Shown one piece after another: positions 35,675 through 44,444 of a stretch of DNA of 64,000 nucleotides (position 1 is its first letter; each line of letters begins with the position of its first letter). The stretch comes from Nitrosospira sp. NpAV (lineage in GTDB: Bacteria > Pseudomonadota > Gammaproteobacteria > Burkholderiales > Nitrosomonadaceae). The position numbers and the translations under genes are program-made. The notes beneath the pieces were generated by a model. It saw only the letters and a list, made by a program, of their open reading frames with translations. It was not told the origin of the DNA and did not search any database. The DNA is taken from positions 28,604 to 92,603 of the forward strand of contig NZ_JXQM01000012.1 in NCBI RefSeq assembly GCF_000832065.1, written 5' to 3'.

Positions 35675-37946
35675 CGGGGACTTCGGCCTTATCAGGTATC
35701 ACAAGGGTTTTCGGCGGACGTGGCGGCAGACTGGGCGATTCCAGGTTCGGAAGGATAGGATGAGGTTTGGGTTTGGCTTTGTTCTGGTCGCTTAGAACTC
35801 GGTCATATTGTGTATTGGTAGGCAGTTCGGCGTTCTCGCTATCGCGAATCAATGTCGGACGCAGGAATACCATCAGATTGGTTTTGTTGCGCGAGCGCTT
35901 GTTGTAGCTGAATAGATGCCCAACCCATGGAATTTCTCCAACCAACGGAAGTCTTTCGACCGAGTCGTTAACGGTTTCCTGTATCAAACCGCCGAGCACG
36001 ATAATCTGACCGTCGTCGACCAGCACTGTTGACTCGATAGAGCGTTTGTTCGTAATCAGCCCATTGGTTGCGTTCACCGTGCCGGGAACAACGCTGGATA
36101 CCTCCTGAAAAATTTGCACGCGAACGGTGCCGCCTTCAGAGATGAGGGGCTTGATTCTCAGCGATAGTCCGACATCCTGGCGCGTGACGGTCTGAAACGG
36201 CGATGATACGGCGCCACCCACCGGGGGAATAAACTGCCCGGTGGGAATCGGTACGTTTTGACCAATGACAATCCTCGCTTCCTCGTTGTTCAGCGTGAGT
36301 AATGTCGGGGTAGAAAGAATATTGGCGTTGGCATCCGTTTCCAGCGCACGGATAAGCGCATGCAGATTGATTACGGGCCCGATGCCGGGGATGGCGGTAA
36401 CAAGGCCTTTCATGATTCCGATGGTCAGGCCGGGCCCCGCGGAAAGCGGATTCTGAGCAATATTGAGGATATTTCCGCCACTGCCGGCTCCTGCATTAAA
36501 ACTGGTGCCGCCAACGACCTGCGTGCCGCCCTGGCTACTGTCGATTATGTTCTGCCACTGAATCCCGAATTCCGCGGCCCGGTCGGCGGTAATCTCGGCA
36601 ATCAGCGCCTCGATATATACTTGCACACGGCGTACATCGAGCCTTTCTATTACCGCGCGCAAATTGTTGTAGATCGCATCCGGCGCGGTAATAATGATCG
36701 AGTTGGTGGCTGCATCCGCCTGAATGATACTTTGCATCATGGAAGAACCGGCGGTTTGGGTTTGCATCGGAGCTGGCGTCATCGACGAGGTAGCGGAAAC
36801 CGTCCCTGCGGAGAATCCCGAGGGGGGGTTGGGGGTGCCCATGGAGCCGCCAGGGGATGAAGTTCCAAAAGCCGTACCGGTTGTTTGGCCCATCCCCGCG
36901 GATGCTGAGACCGATGGCGGTGGCGTGGTTTTGTGATAGATCGCCCGCAAGGTTTCAGCAAGTTTCACCGCATCGGCATTTTTCAGAAAAACAACATGTA
37001 TATTGCCGCCCGCGCTGGTGGGCAGATCCAGTATAGCTACCAGTTGACGCAAGCGATTTAGCGCCGCCGGATCTCCCGAACGCGCCAGCAGGGTGTTTGA
37101 CCGGGCATCCGCGACGACCATAAAGCTCGGAGTTTGTAGCCCTCCGGATTCCAGCAAGGCTTGGGCTTGCGCTTGCGCTGCTTCTGCAAACAGGCGATTG
37201 ACCGTTTGCGCGACATCAATGGCCGAAGCATGTTGAAGCGATATGGAAATCGGATCGGTTCCGCTGGGTTGATCGACCGCGTTGATGATTTTTTCCAGGC
37301 GCTGAAGGTTGCTTGCATAATCGGTGATAATCAGCGTATTGCTGTTCTGGTTGGCGCTAATGCTATTGTTGGGGGCGATGAGCGGACGCAGGACGGGAAC
37401 CATTTGTACCGCCGATTCGTGCTCCAGCGTGAATACCTGTGTCTGGATCCGGTCACCGGCGGCGGGACGTTTCTCGTTCGGGCCAACGGTAGGGGTCTGG
37501 AATAGCTTGGCATCACTTTCAGGCACAATTTTGATGACGCCGTAATCCTCAACCGCCGCATAACCGTGCAGCCGCAATGCGGACAGGAATACATCGTATA
37601 CTAATGATCTAGGCATCGGCTTTGCTGAAACAATATTGATCGTACCCTTGACGCGCGGATCGAGCATGAAGTTTTTCCGGGTTATCTCGCTCACCGCCTT
37701 TACCACGCCTTCAATCTCTGCATTGACGAAATTAAGCGTGACAACATCCGGATCGCCGAGAGCCGAAAACTTGTTAGTGTGTAAGGCATTCATTTCCGGA
37801 ATAGCAGCAACCGGGCTGGTTACTCGGTTCAGTTTTGCTCCACCTCCATTTGGCGGCTCTGTAATTATTGTATCGGGCCAGGCCTGACCGATTGAAGTCA
37901 CTATGGCCGTCCATAAAAATCCTGCGCGTAACCCGCTATACTTCAT
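35646..37946 (-). CDS. gspD: Type II secretion outer-membrane secretin GspD
   Basis: 766 residues from the ATG at 37946, which has GAAGG eight bases ahead and opens a signal peptide (MKYSGLRAGFLWTAIVTSIGQA). The N0 domain (VTLNFVNAEIEGVVKAVSEITRKNF) and three N1-N3 repeats come next. A long Gly/Ser/Thr/Met-rich insert sits in the third repeat. The secretin core ends in VPLVGEIPWVGHLFSYN and NLMVFLRPTLI. It forms the outer-membrane channel. The tail is Pro/Lys-rich. Confidence 0.95.
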   Translation of the reverse strand: MKYSGLRAGFLWTAIVTSIGQAWPDTIITEPPNGGGAKLNRVTSPVAAIPEMNALHTNKFSALGDPDVVTLNFVNAEIEGVVKAVSEITRKNFMLDPRVKGTINIVSAKPMPRSLVYDVFLSALRLHGYAAVEDYGVIKIVPESDAKLFQTPTVGPNEKRPAAGDRIQTQVFTLEHESAVQMVPVLRPLIAPNNSISANQNSNTLIITDYASNLQRLEKIINAVDQPSGTDPISISLQHASAIDVAQTVNRLFAEAAQAQAQALLESGGLQTPSFMVVADARSNTLLARSGDPAALNRLRQLVAILDLPTSAGGNIHVVFLKNADAVKLAETLRAIYHKTTPPPSVSASAGMGQTTGTAFGTSSPGGSMGTPNPPSGFSAGTVSATSSMTPAPMQTQTAGSSMMQSIIQADAATNSIIITAPDAIYNNLRAVIERLDVRRVQVYIEALIAEITADRAAEFGIQWQNIIDSSQGGTQVVGGTSFNAGAGSGGNILNIAQNPLSAGPGLTIGIMKGLVTAIPGIGPVINLHALIRALETDANANILSTPTLLTLNNEEARIVIGQNVPIPTGQFIPPVGGAVSSPFQTVTRQDVGLSLRIKPLISEGGTVRVQIFQEVSSVVPGTVNATNGLITNKRSIESTVLVDDGQIIVLGGLIQETVNDSVERLPLVGEIPWVGHLFSYNKRSRNKTNLMVFLRPTLIRDSENAELPTNTQYDRVLSDQNKAKPKPHPILPNLESPSLPPRPPKTLVIPDKAEVPDGTGPGTKR

Positions 37947-37987
37947 GTTTTTTGCCTTCTGATATTCATCGCCGATTGTGCGGCGGA

Positions 37988-38503
37988 TCATTCGTTAATT
38001 TGTGGGGTGACGGATTCCGGGGGTGAATTGATGCCTGACGGCAGGGGGGAATCCGTAGATGAGTCTTTACCCGGCCATGCGAGTGTTTCACGCAATCCAT
38101 TACGCTCCAGGATGATGTGATTCGGATGAACTTCCGCGAGCCGGACACCGGAGGCGATGTTCTCGCCTTCAAGCACTGCGAGAATCTCTTTTGAATCAAG
38201 CTGCATGACTGCATATCCACGCCTACCGGCAGAAGCCGCCACAACGCCGAGCAGCTTTATCGCGATTCCGGCCGGAGCGGCGATGTGCTGTTCACGTTGC
38301 ACGGTACCGAACAAATCGCTGGCAACCGCTATATTGCCTCCCGCTTCGACAGGTCCCTGAATAACTGGGATGGGGCGGCCGGCGAACCACGCCTCGCTCC
38401 AGTATGCGAGCACCAGGCCAAGTGTTGCCAATGCGGCAAGCGTCGCCAAAGACACAATGGCTGTCTGTGCGAAGCTCGATCGATCAATGGAAACTCCCCG
38501 CAT
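37988..38503 (-). CDS. gspC: Type II secretion protein GspC (short form)
   Basis: 171 residues with one N-terminal membrane helix (about 13-34). The periplasmic homology region follows (DLFGTV, then IKLLGVVAASAGRRGYAVMQLDSKE and LAEVHPNHIILERNGLRETL). This links the inner-membrane platform to GspD. The C-terminal PDZ or coiled-coil domain of larger GspC is missing, as in several betaproteobacteria. It is the first gene of the leftward group, 41 bases before gspD. Confidence 0.85.
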   Translation of the reverse strand: MRGVSIDRSSFAQTAIVSLATLAALATLGLVLAYWSEAWFAGRPIPVIQGPVEAGGNIAVASDLFGTVQREQHIAAPAGIAIKLLGVVAASAGRRGYAVMQLDSKEILAVLEGENIASGVRLAEVHPNHIILERNGLRETLAWPGKDSSTDSPLPSGINSPPESVTPQINE

Positions 38504-39005
38504 CCTAATATCTATTCCGGATTACTATTGGAACATCGAAACGAAAGTTTGTAATCGGCTAATCATCCGGTCTTCTAGCGGATAGACTGGATTGATGACC
38601 TATAATACTGATACCGTAAAGCCCGAAGGTTTTTGGCTGGGAATCCGGTTGGGAAATGACTTTCATATCTCCGACAAGAAATCATAAATTATCGTGGAGA
38701 TTGCAAAACGTTAAACAAGGCCCTTTTAAGAGATTAATTCCTGGGGGGATTATTGGGGCACAATTGTACTCTGTTCACGCTTTTTCGGTTTGACGAATTG
38801 AATCCGAATCCGGCAGCTGACCGGTGAATAAAAATATGAACGGTGCTGTTTATTGACAGCGATTCTCAGGAGTGGTGTGAATTCCTTGCAGCGCTAGGGT
38901 TAATGTGCTGGGTTTGCAAAACGACAGATGGTATTGCATCCCCTACACCCGCAAAAAATAATGCAGAATGCTGTTTTCAGTCTAATTGCTAAAGGTAATC
39001 CGTCA
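38504..39005. other. Divergent control region of the type II secretion cluster
   Basis: About 500 bases between gspC (leftward) and gspG (rightward). No coding frame is convincing. It should hold both promoters. A TTGACA at about 38856 on the plus strand is a candidate -35, but no good -10 is spaced from it, so I do not call one. Confidence 0.5.
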
Positions 39006-39440
39006 ATGCAGACCGTATTTAGGGGGCAGCGTGGTTTTACATTGCTCGAAGTGATGGTGGTAGTGGTCATCCTTGGAATTCTCGCCGTAATGGTGGTGCC
39101 AAAGATCATCAGCCGGCCTGATGAAGCGCGCATAATCGCCGCGAAGCAGGATGTTGCCAGCCTGATGCAGATGCTGAAGCTTTACCGTCTCGACAATCAT
39201 CGCTACCCCAAGACCGAGCAGGGGTTGCAGGCGCTGGTGACGAAACCGGCTGTTCCTCCGATTCCACCCAACTGGAAGGCAGGGGGTTATGTGGAGCGCC
39301 TTCCCAAAGATCCGTGGGGTAATCCCTACCAGTATCTGAATCCCGGTGTACATGGGGAGATTGATGTTTTCAGTTTCGGCGCGGATGGCGTTTCCGGTGG
39401 AGAGGGCAACGACGCCGATATTGGCTCCTGGAACCTTTAA
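39006..39440 (+). CDS. gspG: Type II secretion major pseudopilin GspG
   Basis: 144 residues from the ATG at 39006. The prepilin cleavage site is QRG-FTLLEVMVVVVILGILAVMVVP, processed and N-methylated by a GspO/PilD peptidase that is not in this window. The C-terminal calcium-binding pseudopilin fold is intact (DPWGNPYQYLNPG, then DVFSFGADG). It is the first gene of the rightward group. Confidence 0.96.
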   Translation: MQTVFRGQRGFTLLEVMVVVVILGILAVMVVPKIISRPDEARIIAAKQDVASLMQMLKLYRLDNHRYPKTEQGLQALVTKPAVPPIPPNWKAGGYVERLPKDPWGNPYQYLNPGVHGEIDVFSFGADGVSGGEGNDADIGSWNL

Positions 39441-39523
39441 TTTTCAAACGAATTCTCGTGTTTGTGCGCAACGCTTCGTGGAGCTGCTCAGCGGTTTCCT
39501 GATTTCAGGGCGGGCAAAAATCA

Positions 39524-40045
39524 ATGATCGCAGCGATCATGATAAAAAGAGGCCGGGGTTTCACGCTTATCGAGGTGCTTGTCGCGCTGGTGATCATGGG
39601 CCTTTTTGTCGGGCTGGTCACCGTTATCGTGCGGCCGGATGAACGTACGCTGCTTCGCGTTGAGGCCGAACGGCTGGCTCAGCTTCTCGATCTTGCCGGA
39701 ACCGAGGCGCGCATCTCGGGCAGACCCGTCGCATGGACCGCTGATGGCCCGGGCTACCGGTTCTGGCGGTATCGCGAAAATATCGGATGGGTGGAAATTC
39801 GCGGCAATGAGTTGTTGCGCGCGCGAACGCTGCCGCAAGGTATGGCGATCGCCGGTCTGTTGATCGAAAACATGCGCGCCCGGGATGCCATGCGGCTGGA
39901 ATTCAACCCCCAGGGTGCGACCATGGTTTATGCCATAAAACTGGCGCTTGGCGGAGAGTATTACACTATTGCCGGTTCTCCGGTCGGGGAGGTGCGTGTG
40001 TTGCCGGGACAAGACAAAGCGGATGGCAAGAATGCGCCCAGATAG
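39524..40045 (+). CDS. gspH: Type II secretion minor pseudopilin GspH
   Basis: 173 residues (an alternative ATG at 39539 trims five). The prepilin signature is GRG-FTLIEVLVALVIMGLFVGLV. The downstream region (AERLAQLLDLAGTEARISGRPVAW) is typical of GspH. Its end overlaps the gspI start by 23 bases. Confidence 0.9.
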   Translation: MIAAIMIKRGRGFTLIEVLVALVIMGLFVGLVTVIVRPDERTLLRVEAERLAQLLDLAGTEARISGRPVAWTADGPGYRFWRYRENIGWVEIRGNELLRARTLPQGMAIAGLLIENMRARDAMRLEFNPQGATMVYAIKLALGGEYYTIAGSPVGEVRVLPGQDKADGKNAPR

Positions 40046-40418
40046 CGACGCCGGATTCACATTGATCGAAGTGCTGGCCGCATTGGCCATTATCGCGGTC
40101 GCGCTGATGGCGGCACTGCGCGTCACGAGCCAGGGTATCAGCAATGTCGGCGAGTTGCGTTCCCGCCTGTTCGCCAGCTGGGTCGCGGAAAATCTGTTGG
40201 TAGAGCAACGTGCTCGTGGAGACTGGCTGTCACCGGGGACCTATCGGGGTACGGCACGTCAGGGGAATACCGATTTTATTTGGCGCGAAGAGGTCACCGA
40301 GACATCCAATCCCGCTTTCCGCCGAGTCAATATCTTCGTATTCGCGGTTCCCCAGGAATCCTACCTGCTTGCGCAGCTTACGGGATTTCTGGCGCGGCCT
40401 CCGGGAATAGTTCCATGA
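40023..40418 (+). CDS. gspI: Type II secretion minor pseudopilin GspI
   Basis: 131 residues from the ATG at 40023 (40032 is also possible). The cleavage site is DAG-FTLIEVLAALAIIAVALMAAL, followed by LRSRLFASWVAENLLVEQR, a GspI hallmark. It helps form the tip complex with GspJ and GspK. The stop overlaps the gspJ ATG (ATGA). Confidence 0.93.
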   Translation: MARMRPDSDAGFTLIEVLAALAIIAVALMAALRVTSQGISNVGELRSRLFASWVAENLLVEQRARGDWLSPGTYRGTARQGNTDFIWREEVTETSNPAFRRVNIFVFAVPQESYLLAQLTGFLARPPGIVP

Positions 40419-41035
40419 GATCTGCTCATGGTTCGATGTCCCTCGGGTTTACATTGATCGAGCTGTTGACCGCCTTGATTATTCTTTCTCTGCTGGCGCT
40501 GATGTCTTACCGAGGGCTGGGTGCGGTGCTTGATGCGCGAGAATATGTCAAGCAGGAGACCGAAAAATGGCGGCGCGTAACATCGTTCTTCACACGCTTT
40601 GAGCGCGACATGCAGCTTGCGGCGCCGCGTCCGGTGAGGGCGATATCCGGCACTGCACCGGCGTGGGACGGAAGACTTCATGCGATGCCCGACGGTGCAG
40701 CATCGCCCCGTCTAGAATTCAGCCGTTTTGCCTCGGCCGAGGGTATCGATAGCGCGCGGCGTATTGGCTATGTGCTTAACGAGAAACAGGAAATCGAGCT
40801 CTGGTTATGGCCTGGTCTCGATGTCGCACCGGGCATGCAGCCAGAACGCTATCCCATATTGACCGGAGTTGTCACATTCGAATTACAATATCTCAGTGCT
40901 GATCGACTATGGATGAACATTTGGCCAGACATGATGGCGGGTTCGCCGATTGCCGCGATTTCTTCAATTCCCCAGGCCGTGCGCGTACGTATCGTGCTCA
41001 TGTCGGGCGAGGAAATCGAGCGCGTTTTTCGCTGA
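40415..41035 (+). CDS. gspJ: Type II secretion minor pseudopilin GspJ
   Basis: 206 residues from the ATG that overlaps the gspI stop. The prepilin signature is SLG-FTLIELLTALIILSLLALM, then YRGLGAVLDAREYVKQE and FTRFERDMQLAAPR as in GspJ. Confidence 0.93.
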   Translation: MRSAHGSMSLGFTLIELLTALIILSLLALMSYRGLGAVLDAREYVKQETEKWRRVTSFFTRFERDMQLAAPRPVRAISGTAPAWDGRLHAMPDGAASPRLEFSRFASAEGIDSARRIGYVLNEKQEIELWLWPGLDVAPGMQPERYPILTGVVTFELQYLSADRLWMNIWPDMMAGSPIAAISSIPQAVRVRIVLMSGEEIERVFR

Positions 41036-41039
41036 CGCC

Positions 41040-41954
41040 ATGAGAGTAGCGCAACGTGGTGTGGCCGTTGTACTCGCCATGGGTGTCGTAGCGCTTGCCG
41101 CGATAGCGGCGATTGCAATAATCGTCCCGCAAAGTATCTGGTTGCGGCACAATCAACTCACAAACGAATATGTTCAGGCGCAAGTCATGGTGCAAGCCGG
41201 TGTGGATTGGATTCGCGCCGTATTGAGCGATGACCGCCGCTTAAGCAATGTTGATCATCTGGGTGAAGCATGGGCTTTGCGAATGCCTGTGATGCCCATC
41301 GAGAAAGGCGAGCTTGTGAGCCATATTGATGACCAGCAGGGCATGTTCAATCTCAATAACCTAGTGCAGGATGGAAAAGTCAGCGCCACGTATCTTGCTC
41401 GCTTCAAGCGCCTGCTGGCGCTTCTGAATCTGCCGGTCGCGCTCGCCGATGCCCTTGTCGACTGGATGGATGCCGACAGCGCGCCACAGCCGCAGGAGGG
41501 TGCGGAAGATGAGTACTATCTCAGACTGAATCCGCCTTATCTTGCTTCCAACCGGCCACTGACCGACGTGGCTGAACTCGCGCTGGTCCGCGGTTTTGAC
41601 AGTTCTGCGCGTGCACGCCTGCACCCGTTTGTGACGGCACTGCCGCGTTTTACCCGTATCAACGTGAATACCGCACCACCGGAGGTTCTGGCCGCCATGA
41701 TAGAGGGCCTGGGTATTAACGGTGCGCGCACGCTGGTCGAGCAGCGCCAGCGCGCCTATTTTCGTGATGATGCCGATTTTCTTAATCGGCTTCCCCAGGG
41801 CGCCGTGGTGGAAGACAACGACGTCAGCATAAGCAGCGATTATTTCATGGCGACGCTGCGCGTAACGATGGGTGACGCACAGGCCCAAGGCATGGTACTG
41901 CTCGCCCGCATGGATGCGGGATGGCCCGCCATCATCTGGCGTAAATACTTATGA
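41040..41954 (+). CDS. gspK: Type II secretion minor pseudopilin GspK
   Basis: 304 residues from the ATG at 41040, five bases after gspJ. The prepilin-type N-terminus QRG-VAVVLAMGVVALAAIA lacks the usual +5 Glu, as GspK proteins do. The large alpha-helical domain carries DALVDWMDADS and INVNTAPPEVLAAM. It caps the pseudopilus tip. Its stop overlaps the gspL start (ATGA). Confidence 0.94.
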   Translation: MRVAQRGVAVVLAMGVVALAAIAAIAIIVPQSIWLRHNQLTNEYVQAQVMVQAGVDWIRAVLSDDRRLSNVDHLGEAWALRMPVMPIEKGELVSHIDDQQGMFNLNNLVQDGKVSATYLARFKRLLALLNLPVALADALVDWMDADSAPQPQEGAEDEYYLRLNPPYLASNRPLTDVAELALVRGFDSSARARLHPFVTALPRFTRINVNTAPPEVLAAMIEGLGINGARTLVEQRQRAYFRDDADFLNRLPQGAVVEDNDVSISSDYFMATLRVTMGDAQAQGMVLLARMDAGWPAIIWRKYL

Positions 41955-43213
41955 GCTTGCTTAGAATTTATTGCCAGCTTCTGGATGAAGCGCAGAGATG
42001 CGAATGGGTATGTATTAAGAATGATCACGAGCCCATTACAGGTGAGGGACCGTTAGAGGAACAGCTTGTGGATCTGCTGCAATGTACCAGGGATACCCGC
42101 GCCGGGCACGTACGGTTGATCCTACCCGCCACCCAGGTTTTGCTCACGCGCACCCGTTTACCCGGCACGGCCCGGCACCGCACAAGCGCCATGCTGGCTT
42201 TTGCAATTGAAGAGGAAACTCTGCGCGAGCCGGATGCCAATCAAGTAAGCTGGATCGGTAACACGGGAGACGACGACGTACTTGCGGTTTTCGACAAGAA
42301 GCGGCTGCAGCATTGGCTCGATGTGCTTGGCGCGGCTGGGATACGGGTTGATGAGATTGGCTGTGAAACATTGTTGTTGCCGTGGGTGGCGGGAGAATGG
42401 AGTCTCGCCTGGGATGGCCGCGAAGGGTTTGTACGCATCGGCGAGCTTGAAGGCGCCGCGACCGATTGCGGTAACCGGGCGTCGCCTCCATTGTCTCTGC
42501 AGCTCATGCTTGAAGAAGCTGCAACGCACGGGGCCCGGCCGGCATCCATCGCACTCTATACCATGGTGCCAGCGGAGCAGCTGGCTGGAGAGCCCATCTT
42601 AACGCCGGATATCGACGCTTGGCAGCGCGAACTTGGCGTCGCCATCCGCCTCGAGGGAGACTGGAACTGGCGGAAGGGGTCGCTGGATGCCAATGTCAAC
42701 CTGTTGCAGGAGCGCAAGCGCTGGCGCGTATTTTCAGGATTGATGGCGCGCCTGCGGCTGACGGCCTGGATCGTGGGGGGTGCGCTGGTGCTTCATGCCA
42801 TTGCGCTTGTCGTCGACTGGACGTTGCTTGCCAACGAACAGCGGGCATTGCGCCAGCATATGGAGTCGCGGTTTCGTGCTATCTTTCCGGATGCGGTCGC
42901 GGTGGTGGATCCGGCGCTGCAAATGCGCCGTAAACTCGCCGAGGCCCGTCATTCCGCCGGCGTATCCGATAGCAGCGATTTCTTGCCGATGATCGAAATG
43001 GCAGCAGTGAGTCTGAAGGAATTGGCTCCGGGCAGCTTGCGTGCCATTACCTACGAGAATACGCGGATGACGCTGGAACTCGTCGCGCTCGACGAAGCGG
43101 CAATGCGGCATGTGGTTGCGCGCTTGCGGGAAAGCGGACTGAACGTGGATGTTTCGCCGGTTCCGGCTGGAATGGGAACTGGAGTGGTCGTCATCAACCT
43201 AAGGGCGTCATGA
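41951..43213 (+). CDS. gspL: Type II secretion protein GspL
   Basis: 420 residues. An actin-like cytoplasmic domain (about 1-250) that binds GspE is followed by one membrane helix (about 260-285, LTAWIVGGALVLHAIALVVDW) and a ferredoxin-like periplasmic domain. It overlaps gspK and gspM by four bases on each side, so it is tightly coupled. Confidence 0.92.
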   Translation: MSLLRIYCQLLDEAQRCEWVCIKNDHEPITGEGPLEEQLVDLLQCTRDTRAGHVRLILPATQVLLTRTRLPGTARHRTSAMLAFAIEEETLREPDANQVSWIGNTGDDDVLAVFDKKRLQHWLDVLGAAGIRVDEIGCETLLLPWVAGEWSLAWDGREGFVRIGELEGAATDCGNRASPPLSLQLMLEEAATHGARPASIALYTMVPAEQLAGEPILTPDIDAWQRELGVAIRLEGDWNWRKGSLDANVNLLQERKRWRVFSGLMARLRLTAWIVGGALVLHAIALVVDWTLLANEQRALRQHMESRFRAIFPDAVAVVDPALQMRRKLAEARHSAGVSDSSDFLPMIEMAAVSLKELAPGSLRAITYENTRMTLELVALDEAAMRHVVARLRESGLNVDVSPVPAGMGTGVVVINLRAS

Positions 43214-43701
43214 GAGCACGGATTCTTAAACTCTGGGAATCGCGTGCACCGCGCGAGCGGCTGCTTATTGTCGGATTGGCTATTGTCGTGGGTATAACCC
43301 TGTATCTATGGTTGGTAACCGAAGCAGACCGGGCACGTACTCAGTTGCGTGCCAATGTTCCGCTGCTTCGGGCACAGTCAGCCCGCCTTGAACAACAGGC
43401 GTCCGAGCATGAAAGCCTGCGTGCCACCCCACCCCGGGCAGCGTCACCCGAGGATCTGCGCACGCTGATGCAATTCCATATGGATGCCGCGGGATTATCC
43501 CATGCATTGGTCAGCCTCGATGCGGCGGATGCAAACCAGGTTCAGGTGATGTTTAGTGCGGTACCGTTCGCGGACTGGCTTAACTGGGTTGCGGCAATGC
43601 AATTGCAGCAAGCCCGATTCGAGGGCGGACGGATCGAAGCCCTGCCTGAACCCGGCATGGTGGGTGTGACAGGAACATTCGTCCGCGTCCCGGTGCACTA
43701 A
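43210..43701 (+). CDS. gspM: Type II secretion protein GspM
   Basis: 163 residues. A short cytoplasmic start with basic residues, one membrane helix (about 18-35, LLIVGLAIVVGITLYLWLV), then a small periplasmic domain. It stabilises GspL. It is the last gene of the rightward group; no gspN follows. Confidence 0.88.
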   Translation: MRARILKLWESRAPRERLLIVGLAIVVGITLYLWLVTEADRARTQLRANVPLLRAQSARLEQQASEHESLRATPPRAASPEDLRTLMQFHMDAAGLSHALVSLDAADANQVQVMFSAVPFADWLNWVAAMQLQQARFEGGRIEALPEPGMVGVTGTFVRVPVH

Positions 43702-43898
43702 GCCATTCGTTCCGGCGAGCAAGCAAAAGACGTCATACGGGCGAAACCGGTATCCAGTGGCGTTCAAAGCACGTCATCCCGCAAGCCGGTGAGGTATGCG
43801 GGCATAAAAATCGTAGTCATGCATTGGTTTGTACTTGTCCGTCGCTATTTGACGACATGAAATTCTCAATTTCATCAATGAGTTATATTAACCCATCA

Positions 43899-43929
43899 AT
43901 ATTATGTTGCTGAAAAGCAACAATAATAT
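43899..43929. repeat. Inverted repeat upstream of a sigma-54 promoter
   Basis: ATATTATGTTGCT and AGCAACAATAATAT form a 13-bp stem with one bulged A and a GAAA loop, centred about 75 bases upstream of the promoter. It could be an activator-binding palindrome or an RNA hairpin. Confidence 0.45.
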
Positions 43930-43985
43930 CTTGCTTTTCCTCCTTGCTTATCCTTAAGCTATTGTTTTATGGTAGTTAATTATTC

Positions 43986-44002
43986 TGGCATGATAAATGC
44001 TT
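43986..44002 (+). promoter_or_regulatory. Sigma-54 (-24/-12) promoter, copy 1
   Basis: TGGCAT-GATAAA-TGCTT: GG (43987-43988) and GC (43999-44000) are separated by exactly ten bases, the sigma-54 spacing. The same element precedes the two PEP-CTERM genes downstream. The nearest rightward gene is the first subtilase, 440 bases on. Confidence 0.65.
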
Positions 44003-44444
44003 ATATCGCATAGCCCGAGCGTTCGGTAAAGTATGAAGGAGCTACCGCAGATAAGAAATACAGAAGAACCATAACAAAACAATAGCGAAAAAAGAGGGAT
44101 TCAAAGGGTGGCAAGACACGGTAGTTCCTGGATGCGATATTCAAGCTGATCTTTGAGTAATCCGGATCAAGATCCGGATTTGTGTGTATCAATATCATAA
44201 GAGCTCATTCAGGGCCATTCCGTCCAGTTTTCCTTCTTCGGCCCATAGCGGGCAATCCCCTGTCAGGTCTATTTCCCGGTCTTCAAGCAAGGATATTCCA
44301 ACCTTGGCTTGTGGACCAGCGGGTTCTCGAGCGGATTTCTCCGGCTTCGCCCCATTATTTCCAGCCCATGCCGTTTGCCGCTTCCATAGATTCTTTAGGT
44401 AGGAATTCTCAAAATTAGGAAAAAATTAGAGGAGGAATTGAAAC

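Larger units (their letters stand above)
43702..44444. other. Long leader region before the first subtilase gene
   Basis: 743 bases without a convincing gene. It contains a hairpin at 43899-43929, a sigma-54-type promoter at 43986-44002, and short frames that look like chance. The region from 44003 to 44444 would be an untranslated leader of about 430 bases if that promoter serves the protease. I see no known riboswitch in it. Confidence 0.5.
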
